Origin: Gammaproteobacteria bacterium
GTDB taxonomy: Bacteria > Pseudomonadota > Gammaproteobacteria > Enterobacterales > Alteromonadaceae
Assembly (NCBI GenBank): GCA_018826295.1
Contig: JAHJZX010000017.1
Coordinates: 62,001 to 126,000, forward strand
Direction: 5' to 3'
DNA length: 64,000 nucleotides
The notes beneath the pieces were generated by a model. That model worked only from the letters and a program-made list of their open reading frames with translations, was not told the origin of the DNA and did not search any database. A program made the translations under genes and the position numbers. Every line of letters begins with the position of its first letter. Position 1 is the stretch's first letter. Positions 53,632 to 63,123 of the stretch are shown piece by piece.

Positions 53632-55139
53632 TGGACGTGCTGGAAACCGAACAGGTAAAACCGGCCAGCCACCGTATTCGTCTGCCGTTTGGTTTTGCCA
53701 AACGCCATGGCGTTTTGTTGCAGCAACAAGCGCAGGGCTGGCAGTTGTATATTCACGCCGCTACCGCCCCGGCGGCGGTACTGGAAGTGCGGCGGATGCT
53801 GGCCGAGCCGTTTCAGATCAGCCGTTTGTCGGCGGTAGAGTTTGAAGCCCTGCTGGAAGCCAGTTATCAGCGCGACTCCAGTGAAGCGCAGCAGCTGATG
53901 GAAGACATTGGTAACGAGGTAAATTTAGCCTCGCTGGCCGATGATATCCAGGAAAGTGAAGATCTGCTGGAAAATGAAGACGACGCGCCCATTATTAAGC
54001 TGATTAACGCCATGCTGGGCGAAGCCATTAAATTAGGCGCATCAGACATTCATGTTGAAACCTTTGAAAAAGCGTTGATAGTGCGGTTTCGGGTTGATGG
54101 CATTTTACGCGAGGTGCTGCGGCCAAACCGGCGTTTATCCAGTTTGCTGGTATCGCGGATTAAAGTAATGGCCAAGCTGGATATTGCCGAAAAACGTGTA
54201 CCGCAGGATGGCCGTATTAGCTTGCGCATTGCCGGCCGTGCTGTTGATGTGCGGGTGTCGACCATGCCGTCAAGTCACGGTGAGCGGGTAGTACTGCGTT
54301 TGCTGGACAAAAACAATTCACATCTGGATCTGGCTGACTTGGGCATGACGCTGTCGGTGCAACAGGCGTTTTCGCAGCTGATCTTAAAACCACACGGTAT
54401 TATTCTGGTAACCGGCCCTACCGGTTCGGGTAAAAGTACTACCCTGTATGCCGGTTTAACCGAAATAAACACTAGAGATCGCAATATTCTTACCGTCGAA
54501 GACCCTATTGAATACGAGCTGGAAGGCATAGGCCAAACTCAGGTTAATACCAAGGTTAACATGACCTTTGCCCGTGGCCTGCGCGCTATATTACGGCAAG
54601 ACCCTGATGTGGTAATGGTGGGCGAAATCCGCGATCTGGAAACGGCACAAATCGCCGTGCAGGCCAGTTTAACCGGCCACTTAGTGTTATCGACACTACA
54701 TACCAACACCGCCTCTGGTGCCATCACCCGGCTGGAAGATATGGGCGTTGAAGCCTTTTTGCTGTCATCGAGTTTACTCGGTGTATTGGCACAAAGGCTG
54801 GTACGGACACTGTGCCCACATTGTAAAGCGCCGCATGAACCGGATAAAGAAGAGCGTAATTTACTGGGGCTCAGTAAAAAAGATGGAGAGGTGATATACC
54901 GGGCGGCTGGCTGCGAACACTGCAATCATAGCGGCTATCGCGGACGTACCGGTATCCATGAGCTGCTACTGGTCGATGAGCATATTCGTGAGCTTATCCA
55001 TAACGGTAAAGGCGAGCAGGCGATTGAAAAATATGTACGCCAGCATAGCCCCAGTATCCGCGCCGATGGCTTTAGCAAGGTGCTTAAAGGTGAAACCACA
55101 CTGGAAGAAGTGCTGCGTGTAACCCGCGAGGATGTGTAA
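53631..55139 (+). CDS. gspE: Type II secretion ATPase GspE
   Basis: The 502-residue cytoplasmic hexameric ATPase that powers pseudopilus assembly. The N-terminal domain contacts GspL ([12 protein letters not shown]). The core has Walker [16 protein letters not shown] near 262, Asp box [16 protein letters not shown], Walker [13 protein letters not shown] near 328 and His box LVLSTLHTN. The tetracysteine zinc module (CPHC and CEHC) is near 398-430. The start overlaps the gspD stop and its own stop overlaps gspF (TAATG). Confidence 0.97.
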   Translation: MDVLETEQVKPASHRIRLPFGFAKRHGVLLQQQAQGWQLYIHAATAPAAVLEVRRMLAEPFQISRLSAVEFEALLEASYQRDSSEAQQLMEDIGNEVNLASLADDIQESEDLLENEDDAPIIKLINAMLGEAIKLGASDIHVETFEKALIVRFRVDGILREVLRPNRRLSSLLVSRIKVMAKLDIAEKRVPQDGRISLRIAGRAVDVRVSTMPSSHGERVVLRLLDKNNSHLDLADLGMTLSVQQAFSQLILKPHGIILVTGPTGSGKSTTLYAGLTEINTRDRNILTVEDPIEYELEGIGQTQVNTKVNMTFARGLRAILRQDPDVVMVGEIRDLETAQIAVQASLTGHLVLSTLHTNTASGAITRLEDMGVEAFLLSSSLLGVLAQRLVRTLCPHCKAPHEPDKEERNLLGLSKKDGEVIYRAAGCEHCNHSGYRGRTGIHELLLVDEHIRELIHNGKGEQAIEKYVRQHSPSIRADGFSKVLKGETTLEEVLRVTREDV

Positions 55140-56359
55140 TGGCAGCCTTTGAATACCAGGCGCTGGATGCGCGCGGTAAAACCACTAAAGGCGTACTTGA
55201 AGCCGACAATGCCCGCCATGCCCGAAGCCTGCTGCGTGAACAAAAGCTGGCGCCGGTAAGTGTTACGCTAGCCTCACAGCAGGAAAAATTGCTGGCCAGC
55301 GGCAAACAGTGGTTTAAACGTAAAATTCCAGCTTCCGAGTTGGCTTTGCTAACCCGGCAGTTAGCTACTTTGGTTGAAGCTGCCCTGCCAATTGAAGGTG
55401 CCTTGCTGGCCGTGGCGGAGCAGTGTGATAAGCCGCGGCTGAAAAACATGATGATGACAGTGCGCTCCAAGGTAGTGGAAGGCTACAGCCTGGCTGAAGG
55501 CCTGGCGGAATTCCCGCATGTGTTTGATCATCTGTTTCGTTCTATGGTGGCGGCCGGGGAAAAATCTGGTCATTTGGATCAGGTTCTAAACCGTCTGGCC
55601 GATTACACCGAGCAACGCCAGCATATGCGCAATCAAATTCTGATGGCGTCGATTTATCCGGTGGTAATGGTCGTCGTGGCGCTGGCAATCATCGGCATTT
55701 TGCTGTCGTTTGTGGTGCCGAAGATTACCGAGCAATTTGAATATATGGGCCAGCAACTACCGGCCTTAACCCGCTTTATGATTGGTGCCAGTGAATTTGT
55801 GCAAAGCTACGGCATATGGTTGGTGCTGGCGATAGTATTAGCGATATCGCTGTGGCAACGTCTACTGAAAAAGCCGGCGGTAAGGCTTAATTATGACCGG
55901 CGTTTGCTGCGCTTCGGCATTATAGGCCGTATAGTGTCCAGTATTAATACCGCCCGCTTTGCCCGTACTCTAAGTATCCTGAATGCCAGTGGTGTGCCGC
56001 TGCTGGAAGCGATGCGTATCAGCGCAGATGTTTTGTCTAACAGCCATATGAAAAACAGCGTGGCAGAGGCCGCAGCACGGGTGCGTGAAGGTACTTCACT
56101 GCGCACAGCGCTGGAGCAAACCAAGCTTTTTCCGCCCATGATGCTGCATATGATCGCCAGCGGCGAAAAGAGTGGCCAGCTAGATGGCATGTTGGAGCGC
56201 GCGGCCAATACGCTGGACCGTGAATTTGAAATGACAATGACAGTATCACTGGAAATTTTTAAACCGGTGATCGTGATTATTTTAGCCATAGTGGTGTTTC
56301 TGATTGTGTTGTCAATTTTGCTGCCAATCCTGGAACTGAACAATATGATAGGACGTTAA
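55139..56359 (+). CDS. gspF: Type II secretion inner-membrane platform protein GspF
   Basis: A 406-residue polytopic platform protein. The N-terminal AFEYQALDARGKTTKG start is typical. Two cytoplasmic four-helix domains (LTRQLATLVEAALPIEGAL; FARTLSILNASGVPLLEAM) alternate with three transmembrane helices at about 170-192, 222-240 and 378-400. It recruits GspE and GspL to the assembly site. Confidence 0.96.
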   Translation: MAAFEYQALDARGKTTKGVLEADNARHARSLLREQKLAPVSVTLASQQEKLLASGKQWFKRKIPASELALLTRQLATLVEAALPIEGALLAVAEQCDKPRLKNMMMTVRSKVVEGYSLAEGLAEFPHVFDHLFRSMVAAGEKSGHLDQVLNRLADYTEQRQHMRNQILMASIYPVVMVVVALAIIGILLSFVVPKITEQFEYMGQQLPALTRFMIGASEFVQSYGIWLVLAIVLAISLWQRLLKKPAVRLNYDRRLLRFGIIGRIVSSINTARFARTLSILNASGVPLLEAMRISADVLSNSHMKNSVAEAAARVREGTSLRTALEQTKLFPPMMLHMIASGEKSGQLDGMLERAANTLDREFEMTMTVSLEIFKPVIVIILAIVVFLIVLSILLPILELNNMIGR

Positions 56360-56360
56360 G

Positions 56361-56792
56361 ATGAAAAAAAGTGCCGGTTTTACCCTGTTAGAAGTGATGG
56401 TGGTGATTGTGATCCTGGGCATTATTGCCAGTATGGTAGTGCCGAATTTGCTGGAAAACAAAGAGGCTGCCGATCAGCAAAAAGCCATGGTGGATATTCA
56501 GCAGCTGGAAGCAGCGCTGGATATGTATAAGCTGCGTAACGGCTTTTATCCGGTTACCGAGCAGGGCTTGCAAGCTTTGGTGGTAGCGCCGACGTCACAG
56601 CCCACGCCGCGGGTGTTTCCGGACGGTGGTTTTATTAAGCGTTTGCCCAAAGATCCCTGGGGTGAAGATTACATTCTGGTAAGCCCGGGGCAACTGGGCA
56701 AGATAGACTTGTTCACCAAGGGGCCAGACCGCACAGCCGGTACCGAAGACGATATCGGCAACTGGGCCGAGAATGACGAGAGCAACCGTTAA
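56361..56792 (+). CDS. gspG: Major pseudopilin GspG
   Basis: A 143-residue major pseudopilin. The short leader MKKSAG is cut before FTLLEVMVVIVILGI (Glu5 of the mature protein intact) by a prepilin peptidase encoded outside this window. The conserved body NGFYPVTEQGLQALV and WGEDYILVSPG and the C-terminal Asp-rich calcium region (GPDRTAGTEDDIGNW) are present. Two bases after gspF. Confidence 0.97.
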   Translation: MKKSAGFTLLEVMVVIVILGIIASMVVPNLLENKEAADQQKAMVDIQQLEAALDMYKLRNGFYPVTEQGLQALVVAPTSQPTPRVFPDGGFIKRLPKDPWGEDYILVSPGQLGKIDLFTKGPDRTAGTEDDIGNWAENDESNR

Positions 56793-56797
56793 GGCTG

Positions 56798-57391
56798 ATG
56801 ATGCGCCTCCGCCCTGCTGTCATCGCTGGTTTTACCCTGCTGGAGTTAATGCTGGTGATCCTGCTTATCGGCTTGCTGGCAACTATGGTTACACTGAATT
56901 TCAGTGGTGAGTCACGCCATGAAAAGCTCAGTAAAGAAGCCGAGCGCTTTCAGCAAATTACCCAGTATGTTGCTGAAACTGCGCTGTTAAAACAGCAGGA
57001 GTGGGGTTTATACGTGCTAACTGATCGTTACGGCTTTTTGTATTACGACTACGACAGCGCGAAATGGCTGGCCGCCGAAGAACCTGAAGGTTTGCGCGAA
57101 CACAAGCTGCCACAGGATATCAGTATGACTCTGGAATTGGATGGTCTGGAAGCTGCTGAAGATAACCTGTTATCACAACTTGACTGGCAGCTGGATGAAG
57201 AACAGCAAGACGCTGAGGAGCCGCAGGATATACCGGTATTGCCGCAGGTGTTTATCTTGTCATCGGGGGAAATTAGTCCGTTTAAACTGCTGTTTGCTGA
57301 ACAGTCAGAGCTGCAGCCTCTGTACAGTGCGGTCAGTACAGACTTTAGCATACCGCTGAAGCGCAGTGATGTGTCGGCAGAACAACCATGA
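56798..57391 (+). CDS. gspH: Minor pseudopilin GspH
   Basis: A 197-residue minor pseudopilin with cleavage site AGFTLLELMLVILLIG, near residue 11. The C-terminal part carries an acidic insert (LDEEQQDAEEPQD, residues about 131-143) not common in shorter GspH proteins, then FILSSGEISPFKL, a family feature. The stop overlaps gspI (ATGA). Confidence 0.9.
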   Translation: MMRLRPAVIAGFTLLELMLVILLIGLLATMVTLNFSGESRHEKLSKEAERFQQITQYVAETALLKQQEWGLYVLTDRYGFLYYDYDSAKWLAAEEPEGLREHKLPQDISMTLELDGLEAAEDNLLSQLDWQLDEEQQDAEEPQDIPVLPQVFILSSGEISPFKLLFAEQSELQPLYSAVSTDFSIPLKRSDVSAEQP

Positions 57392-57756
57392 AAAGCCGCG
57401 GTTTTACCTTGCTGGAATTATTGGTGGCGATGGCGATTTTCGCTACTGCCGGTGTCGCTATTATGCAGGTGAGCTCGGCGCATGTGCGTAATCTGACACA
57501 AATCGACGAGCTGACGATGGCACGTTATATTGCCGACAATCAGATGCAATTGGCTATGCTGGATCAAGAGTGGCCCGGCAAAGACAAACAGCAAGGTGAA
57601 GTGGAAATGGCTAACCGTAAATGGTTGTGGCAGCAGCTGCGAACTAAGGTGCCTGATGAAGACTTAAGGCTGGTGCAAATTAGCATAAGCCTGGCTGATG
57701 CACCGCAGCAGGTGATATTTGAATTAAGCAGCTACAAGGGGAAACCCGGTGCTTAA
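57388..57756 (+). CDS. gspI: Minor pseudopilin GspI
   Basis: A 122-residue minor pseudopilin: MKSRGFTLLELLVAMAIFA leader and helix, then the conserved LTMARYIADNQMQLAML. It forms the tip complex with GspJ and GspK. The gspJ start lies inside its last codons. Confidence 0.94.
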   Translation: MKSRGFTLLELLVAMAIFATAGVAIMQVSSAHVRNLTQIDELTMARYIADNQMQLAMLDQEWPGKDKQQGEVEMANRKWLWQQLRTKVPDEDLRLVQISISLADAPQQVIFELSSYKGKPGA

Positions 57757-58396
57757 TATCGCTACTGCGCGCAACTGTCGCGGTTTTACCTTTATTGAAA
57801 TGTTGCTGGCAGCGGCTATTTTTGCGCTGGTGGGCCTGGCGTCAGTAGCGGTGCTGCAAACGGTAAGCCGCACCGATGAGTTATCGCGTGACAGCAGTGA
57901 ACGGTTAACCCAGTTGCAGCATAGTATGCTGATGCTGGAGCGCGACTTTATGCAAATTAGTGTGCGCCATGTCCGGCTTGATGGTGAAGCGGCACAAAAG
58001 AATCGCCTGTTTGGTGAGAAGTTTTTGCTTGATAGCGAAGACCATGGTGTCAGCTTTACCCGGCAAGGCTGGCGCAACCCGGGCATGATATTGCCACGCA
58101 GCGAAATTCAAACCGTGGCTTACCGCTTGCAGGATGGCACCTTACAGCGTTTGTTTACGCTGTATCCGGACGCGGTTACCGGCACTGAACCGAAAGTACA
58201 ATTGTTACTTAGTGGCCTGAGCGGATTTGAGCTGCATTACCTGCAGGGCGAAGAATGGCTGGAACGCTGGCAGGATGCCAATTTTCCTGCGGCAGTGCGG
58301 ATAACCCTGACTGACGAACATTTAGGTAAGATGGAACGCATCTTGATGTTACCCGACGCTAATGTTGCGGCGGCAGCAATCGGGGGGCGTAACTAA
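57749..58396 (+). CDS. gspJ: Minor pseudopilin GspJ
   Basis: A 215-residue minor pseudopilin. It starts with GTG 57749, supported by AAGGGGAAA, and overlaps gspI by 8 bases. Cleavage site CRGFTFIEMLLAAAIFA; then QHSMLMLERDFMQISVRHVR and a beta-rich tip domain (SFTRQGWRNPG). Its stop shares TAATG with gspK. Confidence 0.94.
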   Translation: MLNIATARNCRGFTFIEMLLAAAIFALVGLASVAVLQTVSRTDELSRDSSERLTQLQHSMLMLERDFMQISVRHVRLDGEAAQKNRLFGEKFLLDSEDHGVSFTRQGWRNPGMILPRSEIQTVAYRLQDGTLQRLFTLYPDAVTGTEPKVQLLLSGLSGFELHYLQGEEWLERWQDANFPAAVRITLTDEHLGKMERILMLPDANVAAAAIGGRN

Positions 58397-59385
58397 TGAC
58401 TAACCCAGGCGCGCAGCGCGGTGTGGCGCTGGTAGCAGTATTGATGATTATCGCCATAGTTGTTGTGATAGCCGTCGATATGACAGGCCGTTTACAGCTG
58501 CAGTTACAGCGCCAGCAAAACCTGCAACAGCAGCAACAGGCATTTTGGTATGCCATGGCGGGTGAGCAGTTTAGCCGGGTGTTGCTGGCACGCACCCTGG
58601 CCGGTGAAGACACCGTTAACCTGTCACAGGACTGGGCGCAACAAGGGGCCAGCTTCCCGGTGGATAACGGTGACATTGCCGGCGAAATTACCGATTTACG
58701 CAGTTGTTTTAACTTAAACGCATTACAGAATGTGGTACCGCAAAGCGGCGGCAGAATTGAACAAACCGCCGCGCAAAAAGCCTTTACCCGTCTGTTAGAG
58801 TTAACCGGGATTGAGCTATCCTTGCCGGCCGAGTATCTAAGCGCCCGGTTAGCTGACTGGCTGGACGAAGACAGTTTGCTCAGTACAGCCGGGAGTGCCG
58901 AGGATGATGATTATGCAGCGCTGCGATTTCCGTATTACAGTGCCAATACACAAATGGCCAGCGTGTCTGAGCTCAGGGTGATACTGGATGTGACACCGGC
59001 AGATTATCAGGCCTTGCTGCCTTATGTTTGTGTGGTACCGGAAGACAACCGCTTGCTGTTAAACGTGAATACGCTGACTGCTGATAATGCAGTATTACTG
59101 GCAGCATTGATCCCGGAGCTTACTGAACAAGCAGCCGGCGAGATAATTGCCGATCGGCCGGAGCAGGGCTTTGCCAGCTTAGACGAGGTATTTGCCAGCA
59201 CCCAGCTAAGCGCAATAACAGTACCGGATGAAGCAAAAACGATGCTTACGGTGAAATCAGACAGTTTCCAGCTGGTTGCCACGGCAGGCTATCTGGACAG
59301 CGGTTTTATATTAACCTCAGTACTGAAAATAAATGAGAATAATCAAGTCAGGGTATTGGCCCGGCGATTTGGAGGCCAGGGGTGA
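58396..59385 (+). CDS. gspK: Minor pseudopilin GspK
   Basis: A 329-residue pseudopilin at the tip of the pseudopilus. Leader and helix QRGVALVAVLMIIAIVVV; as is normal for GspK the +5 glutamate is missing. The large helical insert contains DLRSCFNLNAL, ARLADWLDEDS and the YYSANTQMASVSELRVI block; calcium-binding acidic residues are present. The stop overlaps the GTG start of gspL. Confidence 0.94.
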   Translation: MTNPGAQRGVALVAVLMIIAIVVVIAVDMTGRLQLQLQRQQNLQQQQQAFWYAMAGEQFSRVLLARTLAGEDTVNLSQDWAQQGASFPVDNGDIAGEITDLRSCFNLNALQNVVPQSGGRIEQTAAQKAFTRLLELTGIELSLPAEYLSARLADWLDEDSLLSTAGSAEDDDYAALRFPYYSANTQMASVSELRVILDVTPADYQALLPYVCVVPEDNRLLLNVNTLTADNAVLLAALIPELTEQAAGEIIADRPEQGFASLDEVFASTQLSAITVPDEAKTMLTVKSDSFQLVATAGYLDSGFILTSVLKINENNQVRVLARRFGGQG

Positions 59386-60566
59386 GTGAACAGTTAGTTA
59401 TCCGCTTAGGCAGTGTGCCGCAGCAAAGTATTAGCTGGCTGGTATGGTCGGCGCAGCAAGAAGTTATCGCCAGCGGTGAGTTAGCCAGCGCTGATGAGTT
59501 ACCACAGCTGGCGCAGCGGCTAGGCCAGCGCCCGGTTATTGCCCTGGTGCCGGCGTCAGACGTGCAGTTAAAGCTGGTGGCTTTGCCAGCCAAGCCAAGC
59601 CGGCAGTTAATGCAGGCTTTGCCTTACATGCTGGAAGAAGAGCAGGCAGAAGATATTGAACAGTTGTTTTTAGCCAGCGGTGCCACTGAGCAACATGACG
59701 GCCAGTATAGCCAACAGGTGGCTATTTGCCGGCGCGATAAACTGGAGCAATGGCTTAGCTGGTTACAGCAAGCCGGTTTCAGTGTCAGCCGCATGGTGCC
59801 TGATGCACTGCTGCTGCCCGAGCAACAGCTGCCGGCCTGTATTCAGTTACATGAACAATGGTTACTAAAACAAAGCCGCTGGCAGGTAGCGGCGGTAGAT
59901 TTAAGCTGGTGGGCCGACTATTTGCAACTGGCGGCTTTGCCGGTTCTGCACAGTTACAGCCCCTGGCCGGCGGAAGTCAGCCAACCTCATCAGTTGGCCG
60001 AGCCGGAGTTGCCTCTGGCATTGCTGGCCAGTCAGTTGCATAGCAACAGCTTTAACCTGTTACAGGCTGAATACAAACCAAAACGGCAACGCACAGGCAA
60101 GTTTGATAAATGGCGCAGTAGCGCGCTGCTGTTATCCGCCACTCTGTTGGTGTATTTAGTGTCGCTGAGTCTGCACAACTGGCAGCTGCAACGTGACGCC
60201 CAGGCCATACAGCAGCAAACACAAGCCTTGTACCAACAGATGTTTCCTGGCGAGCGGATAGTAAATCTTAATCTGCAGTTGCAACAAAAGCTGACGGCAA
60301 CTTCTGGCTCTGCCGAGCAGAGCTTTTTAGTTTTACTGCATAGTTTGCAGCAGCAACTGGCATTGGTAACCGATATTAAGCTGGAAAATTTACGCTTCGA
60401 TGGTAAACGCAACGAGCTACGCTTTCAGGCGAGCGGAGAGGGGTTTCAGAGCTTTGAAAAACTTAAAGCCGCACTGGAACAAGCTGGCTTTAGCGTTGAG
60501 CTGGGAGCGCTGAGTAATGACGGCGGCAAAGTACAGGGTAGCGTGGCGATGCGGGGTCGGGCATGA
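59382..60566 (+). CDS. gspL: Type II secretion protein GspL
   Basis: A 394-residue bitopic protein with an actin-like cytoplasmic domain (about 1-235; LVIRLG, VALPAKPSRQLMQALPYMLEEE in pieces), a transmembrane helix at about 248-268 (ALLLSATLLVYLVSLSL) and a periplasmic ferredoxin-like domain. It couples GspE to the membrane platform. It starts with GTG overlapping gspK; its stop overlaps gspM (ATGA). Confidence 0.94.
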   Translation: MSEQLVIRLGSVPQQSISWLVWSAQQEVIASGELASADELPQLAQRLGQRPVIALVPASDVQLKLVALPAKPSRQLMQALPYMLEEEQAEDIEQLFLASGATEQHDGQYSQQVAICRRDKLEQWLSWLQQAGFSVSRMVPDALLLPEQQLPACIQLHEQWLLKQSRWQVAAVDLSWWADYLQLAALPVLHSYSPWPAEVSQPHQLAEPELPLALLASQLHSNSFNLLQAEYKPKRQRTGKFDKWRSSALLLSATLLVYLVSLSLHNWQLQRDAQAIQQQTQALYQQMFPGERIVNLNLQLQQKLTATSGSAEQSFLVLLHSLQQQLALVTDIKLENLRFDGKRNELRFQASGEGFQSFEKLKAALEQAGFSVELGALSNDGGKVQGSVAMRGRA

Positions 60567-61039
60567 AGCAACTGCAACAACAAATAGTCACCTGGTGGTT
60601 GGGTTTACAACAACGTGAACAGCGGCTGGTCGGCGCGGCTGCGCTGGTGTTGCTGATAGGGGCGTTTTACTGGTTGTTATGGCAACCGCTACATCAGAGC
60701 CGGGAGCAACAACAGCAACGACTGGTCGCAGCAGAACGTCAGCTACAGCAATTGCAACGTCTGGCACCACAGCTAAACGCATCGGCTAAGGTTAGCCGCA
60801 GCGATGGCAGTGTGGCCCAAATTATCAGTAACAGTGCCCGCAGCAGCGCTATCAAGGTAAGCCGGATGCAACCACAGAACAATCAGTTAACCCTGGTACT
60901 GGAAGATGTCAGTTTTGATGCCTTGCTAACCTGGTTGCATGCGTTGCAATACCAGCACGGTGTTAAGTTGGTTAATTTAGATCTGGCCACTGCCGACGCC
61001 CCTGGTCTGGTGCGGGTGCGCCGCATGGTAGTGGAGTAA
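60563..61039 (+). CDS. gspM: Type II secretion protein GspM
   Basis: A 158-residue bitopic protein: short cytoplasmic start with VTWWLGLQQREQRLV, transmembrane helix about 23-42 (AAALVLLIGAFYWLLWQP), a Gln/Arg-rich coiled coil and a small ferredoxin-like periplasmic domain. It pairs with GspL. Confidence 0.93.
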   Translation: MKQLQQQIVTWWLGLQQREQRLVGAAALVLLIGAFYWLLWQPLHQSREQQQQRLVAAERQLQQLQRLAPQLNASAKVSRSDGSVAQIISNSARSSAIKVSRMQPQNNQLTLVLEDVSFDALLTWLHALQYQHGVKLVNLDLATADAPGLVRVRRMVVE

Positions 61040-61048
61040 GCAGGCAGT

Positions 61049-61792
61049 ATGACAAAAGCTAAACTTATTTTTATAGGCGTTACCGGTTATGTGCTGTTCA
61101 GCTTAATACTGATGCCAGCCAGCTGGCTGATCAAGATGTTGCCAATGCCGGCAGAGCTGAAATTGGGCCGGATATCCGGCACAGTGTGGCAGGGTGAGGT
61201 GAGTGCGGTGCACTATGATAGCTTAGCGTTTGACCGCCTGAGTTGGTCACTGAACGGATGGGCACTCTTTAGCGGCAAGGTGCAATTGGCGCTGCAAAGT
61301 GGCAGCCTGCAAAACCCGGCGTTACCCTATATTAAAGGCGATGTCAGCTATGGTTTTACCGGCGCAGCGCTGAGAGATACCATGTTAACCCTGCCGGTTA
61401 GCCAACTGCTGCCGATGCTATCCTTGCCAATGCCGGTAGACGCCAGCGGTACCCTGGTACTGGATGTCAGTGCTTATCAGCAGGGACAACCACGATGCCG
61501 TGCGCTAAATGGCAGCGCCAGCTGGCAAGAGGCACGGTTGCAAACGCCAACCGGTAGTTGGCTTGATCTGCAAAACCTGTTTGGTACTTTAAGTTGCGAT
61601 AATGGCACAGCAGTGCTCAGTACCGATGGTGAAAACGTGCTGGGGCTGGAGATTAAAGCGGTGGCCAATGCTGAGCAATTACTGGTAAATGGCACGTTAA
61701 AGCCATCGGCTAGTATGCCGCAGGAAGTACATCAGGCCATGCAATTTCTTGGCAAGCCCGATGCGCAAGGCCGTTATCCTATTCGGTTTTAA
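61049..61792 (+). CDS. gspN: Type II secretion protein GspN
   Basis: A 247-residue protein with one N-terminal transmembrane helix (about 4-30) and a periplasmic beta-rich domain (GRISGTVWQGEVSAV, LSWSLNGWALFSGKVQLAL). GspN is present in only some type II systems; its role is not settled. It closes the operon and overlaps the convergent yrfG gene by 14 bases. Confidence 0.92.
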   Translation: MTKAKLIFIGVTGYVLFSLILMPASWLIKMLPMPAELKLGRISGTVWQGEVSAVHYDSLAFDRLSWSLNGWALFSGKVQLALQSGSLQNPALPYIKGDVSYGFTGAALRDTMLTLPVSQLLPMLSLPMPVDASGTLVLDVSAYQQGQPRCRALNGSASWQEARLQTPTGSWLDLQNLFGTLSCDNGTAVLSTDGENVLGLEIKAVANAEQLLVNGTLKPSASMPQEVHQAMQFLGKPDAQGRYPIRF

Positions 61793-62465
61793 TCTGACAA
61801 GCATAATTGCGGATATCATCCAGCAATACGCTGTAATCAGTAATCGCCGGATACTCAGTGATCTGCCGGCTTAATTGCTGGCTGTCGGGGTTGGCAACTG
61901 CCAGCAGGTGTTTAATGCCGTAATCCTGCGCGGCTTTTAAAATCGGCAGGCTGTCATCGACAAACAAAGTGCGCTCGGGATCAAAGCCGAGCCGCTGCTG
62001 CAACTTTTGCCACAGTGCCCAGTTTTCTTTCGTTACACCAAATTCATGCGTTGAAATCAGCGTATCAATGTAATTGGCCAGCTCTGTACGCTCTATTTTT
62101 AATGATAAGCTGTCCGGGTGGGCATTGGTTACCAGCACTATGTTACGGCCGCTGTGTTTTAACGCGGTCAGAAAATCCGGTACATCGGCGCGCATGGCAA
62201 TTTTATGCATCACTTCACGTTTTAACTCGGTGATGGGGAGCTGCAGGCGTTTGCCCCAGTAATCCAGGCAATACCATTCCAGTTTGCCGGTAAGTTCAGC
62301 ATATTCAGCTTTAAGTTGCGCTTCGGCGTCTGCGACACTGATGCCGCTGATTTGCGCCCAGCGCACAGGTAAATGCTGCAACCAGAAATAATTATCAAAA
62401 TGCAGGTCGAGCAGGGTGCCGTCCATGTCCAGTAACACGGTATCAATTTGTGCCCAGTTCAGCAT
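61779..62465 (-). CDS. yrfG: GMP/IMP nucleotidase YrfG (HAD family)
   Basis: A 228-residue HAD phosphatase that removes phosphate from purine mononucleotides. Motif I DMDGTLLDL near residue 13 (nucleophile Asp), the helical cap, motif II VTNAHPDS near 113, and motif III/IV FVDDSLPIL near 171 are visible. In E. coli it neighbours hslRO and nudE as here, with the gsp operon inserted. Confidence 0.92.
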   Translation of the reverse strand: MLNWAQIDTVLLDMDGTLLDLHFDNYFWLQHLPVRWAQISGISVADAEAQLKAEYAELTGKLEWYCLDYWGKRLQLPITELKREVMHKIAMRADVPDFLTALKHSGRNIVLVTNAHPDSLSLKIERTELANYIDTLISTHEFGVTKENWALWQKLQQRLGFDPERTLFVDDSLPILKAAQDYGIKHLLAVANPDSQQLSRQITEYPAITDYSVLLDDIRNYACQIKTE

Positions 62466-62523
62466 AGGTTTTTCCCGCTAATCGTTTTATAGTAAGGCCT
62501 TGGATTGTACCAGAGGTAGCAGC

Positions 62524-63123
62524 ATGACGCAGCGGCATGATGATCAACAGCCCGGCAAACAAAAGCCACAAATCCTCAGTAGTGAAGTTGTTGCTAAAAG
62601 CCGTCTGTTTAAAATAGAACAGCTGCAACTGCAGTTTAGCAATGGCGAGCAGCGTACCTATGAGCGGATGCGCGGCAGTGGCCGTGGCGCGGTGATGATC
62701 ATTGCCTGTCCGGATGCTGAACATTTTTATCTGATCCGTGAATATTGCGCAGGCACGCACGATTATCAGCTCGGTTTTCCTAAAGGTTTGATTGATCCGG
62801 GCGAAGATATTGTTACAGCCGCCAATCGCGAGCTAAAAGAAGAGATAGGTTTTGGTGCTGCCCGCTTTGTGCAGCTGAAGTCACTGGCATTAGCTCCCGG
62901 CTATTTTAATGCTACAATGCATATAGTGTTGGCCTTTGATTTATATCAACAAAGGCTTGAGGGTGACGAGCCGGAACCACTGGAACTGGTACGCTGGTCA
63001 CGGCAACACAGCGCAGCCTTACTGCAACAAGCTGATTTTACCGAAGCGCGTAGTGTGGCGGCATTACTACTGGCACAGCAATATTTGGAAGCGAACCCGG
63101 ATGTTTTTGAGCAAACTGCTTGA
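62524..63123 (+). CDS. nudE: ADP compounds hydrolase NudE (Nudix)
   Basis: A 199-residue Nudix enzyme hydrolysing ADP-ribose, NADH and diadenosine polyphosphates. The Nudix box is complete: G-LIDPG-E-DIVTAAN-RELKEEIGF near residues 95-117. LIREYCAGTHDYQLGFPKG and LEGDEPEPLELVRW are NudE-specific. ATG 62524 aligns with the family start; an earlier in-frame start at 62500 is unlikely. Its last 23 bases overlap cysQ. Confidence 0.94.
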   Translation: MTQRHDDQQPGKQKPQILSSEVVAKSRLFKIEQLQLQFSNGEQRTYERMRGSGRGAVMIIACPDAEHFYLIREYCAGTHDYQLGFPKGLIDPGEDIVTAANRELKEEIGFGAARFVQLKSLALAPGYFNATMHIVLAFDLYQQRLEGDEPEPLELVRWSRQHSAALLQQADFTEARSVAALLLAQQYLEANPDVFEQTA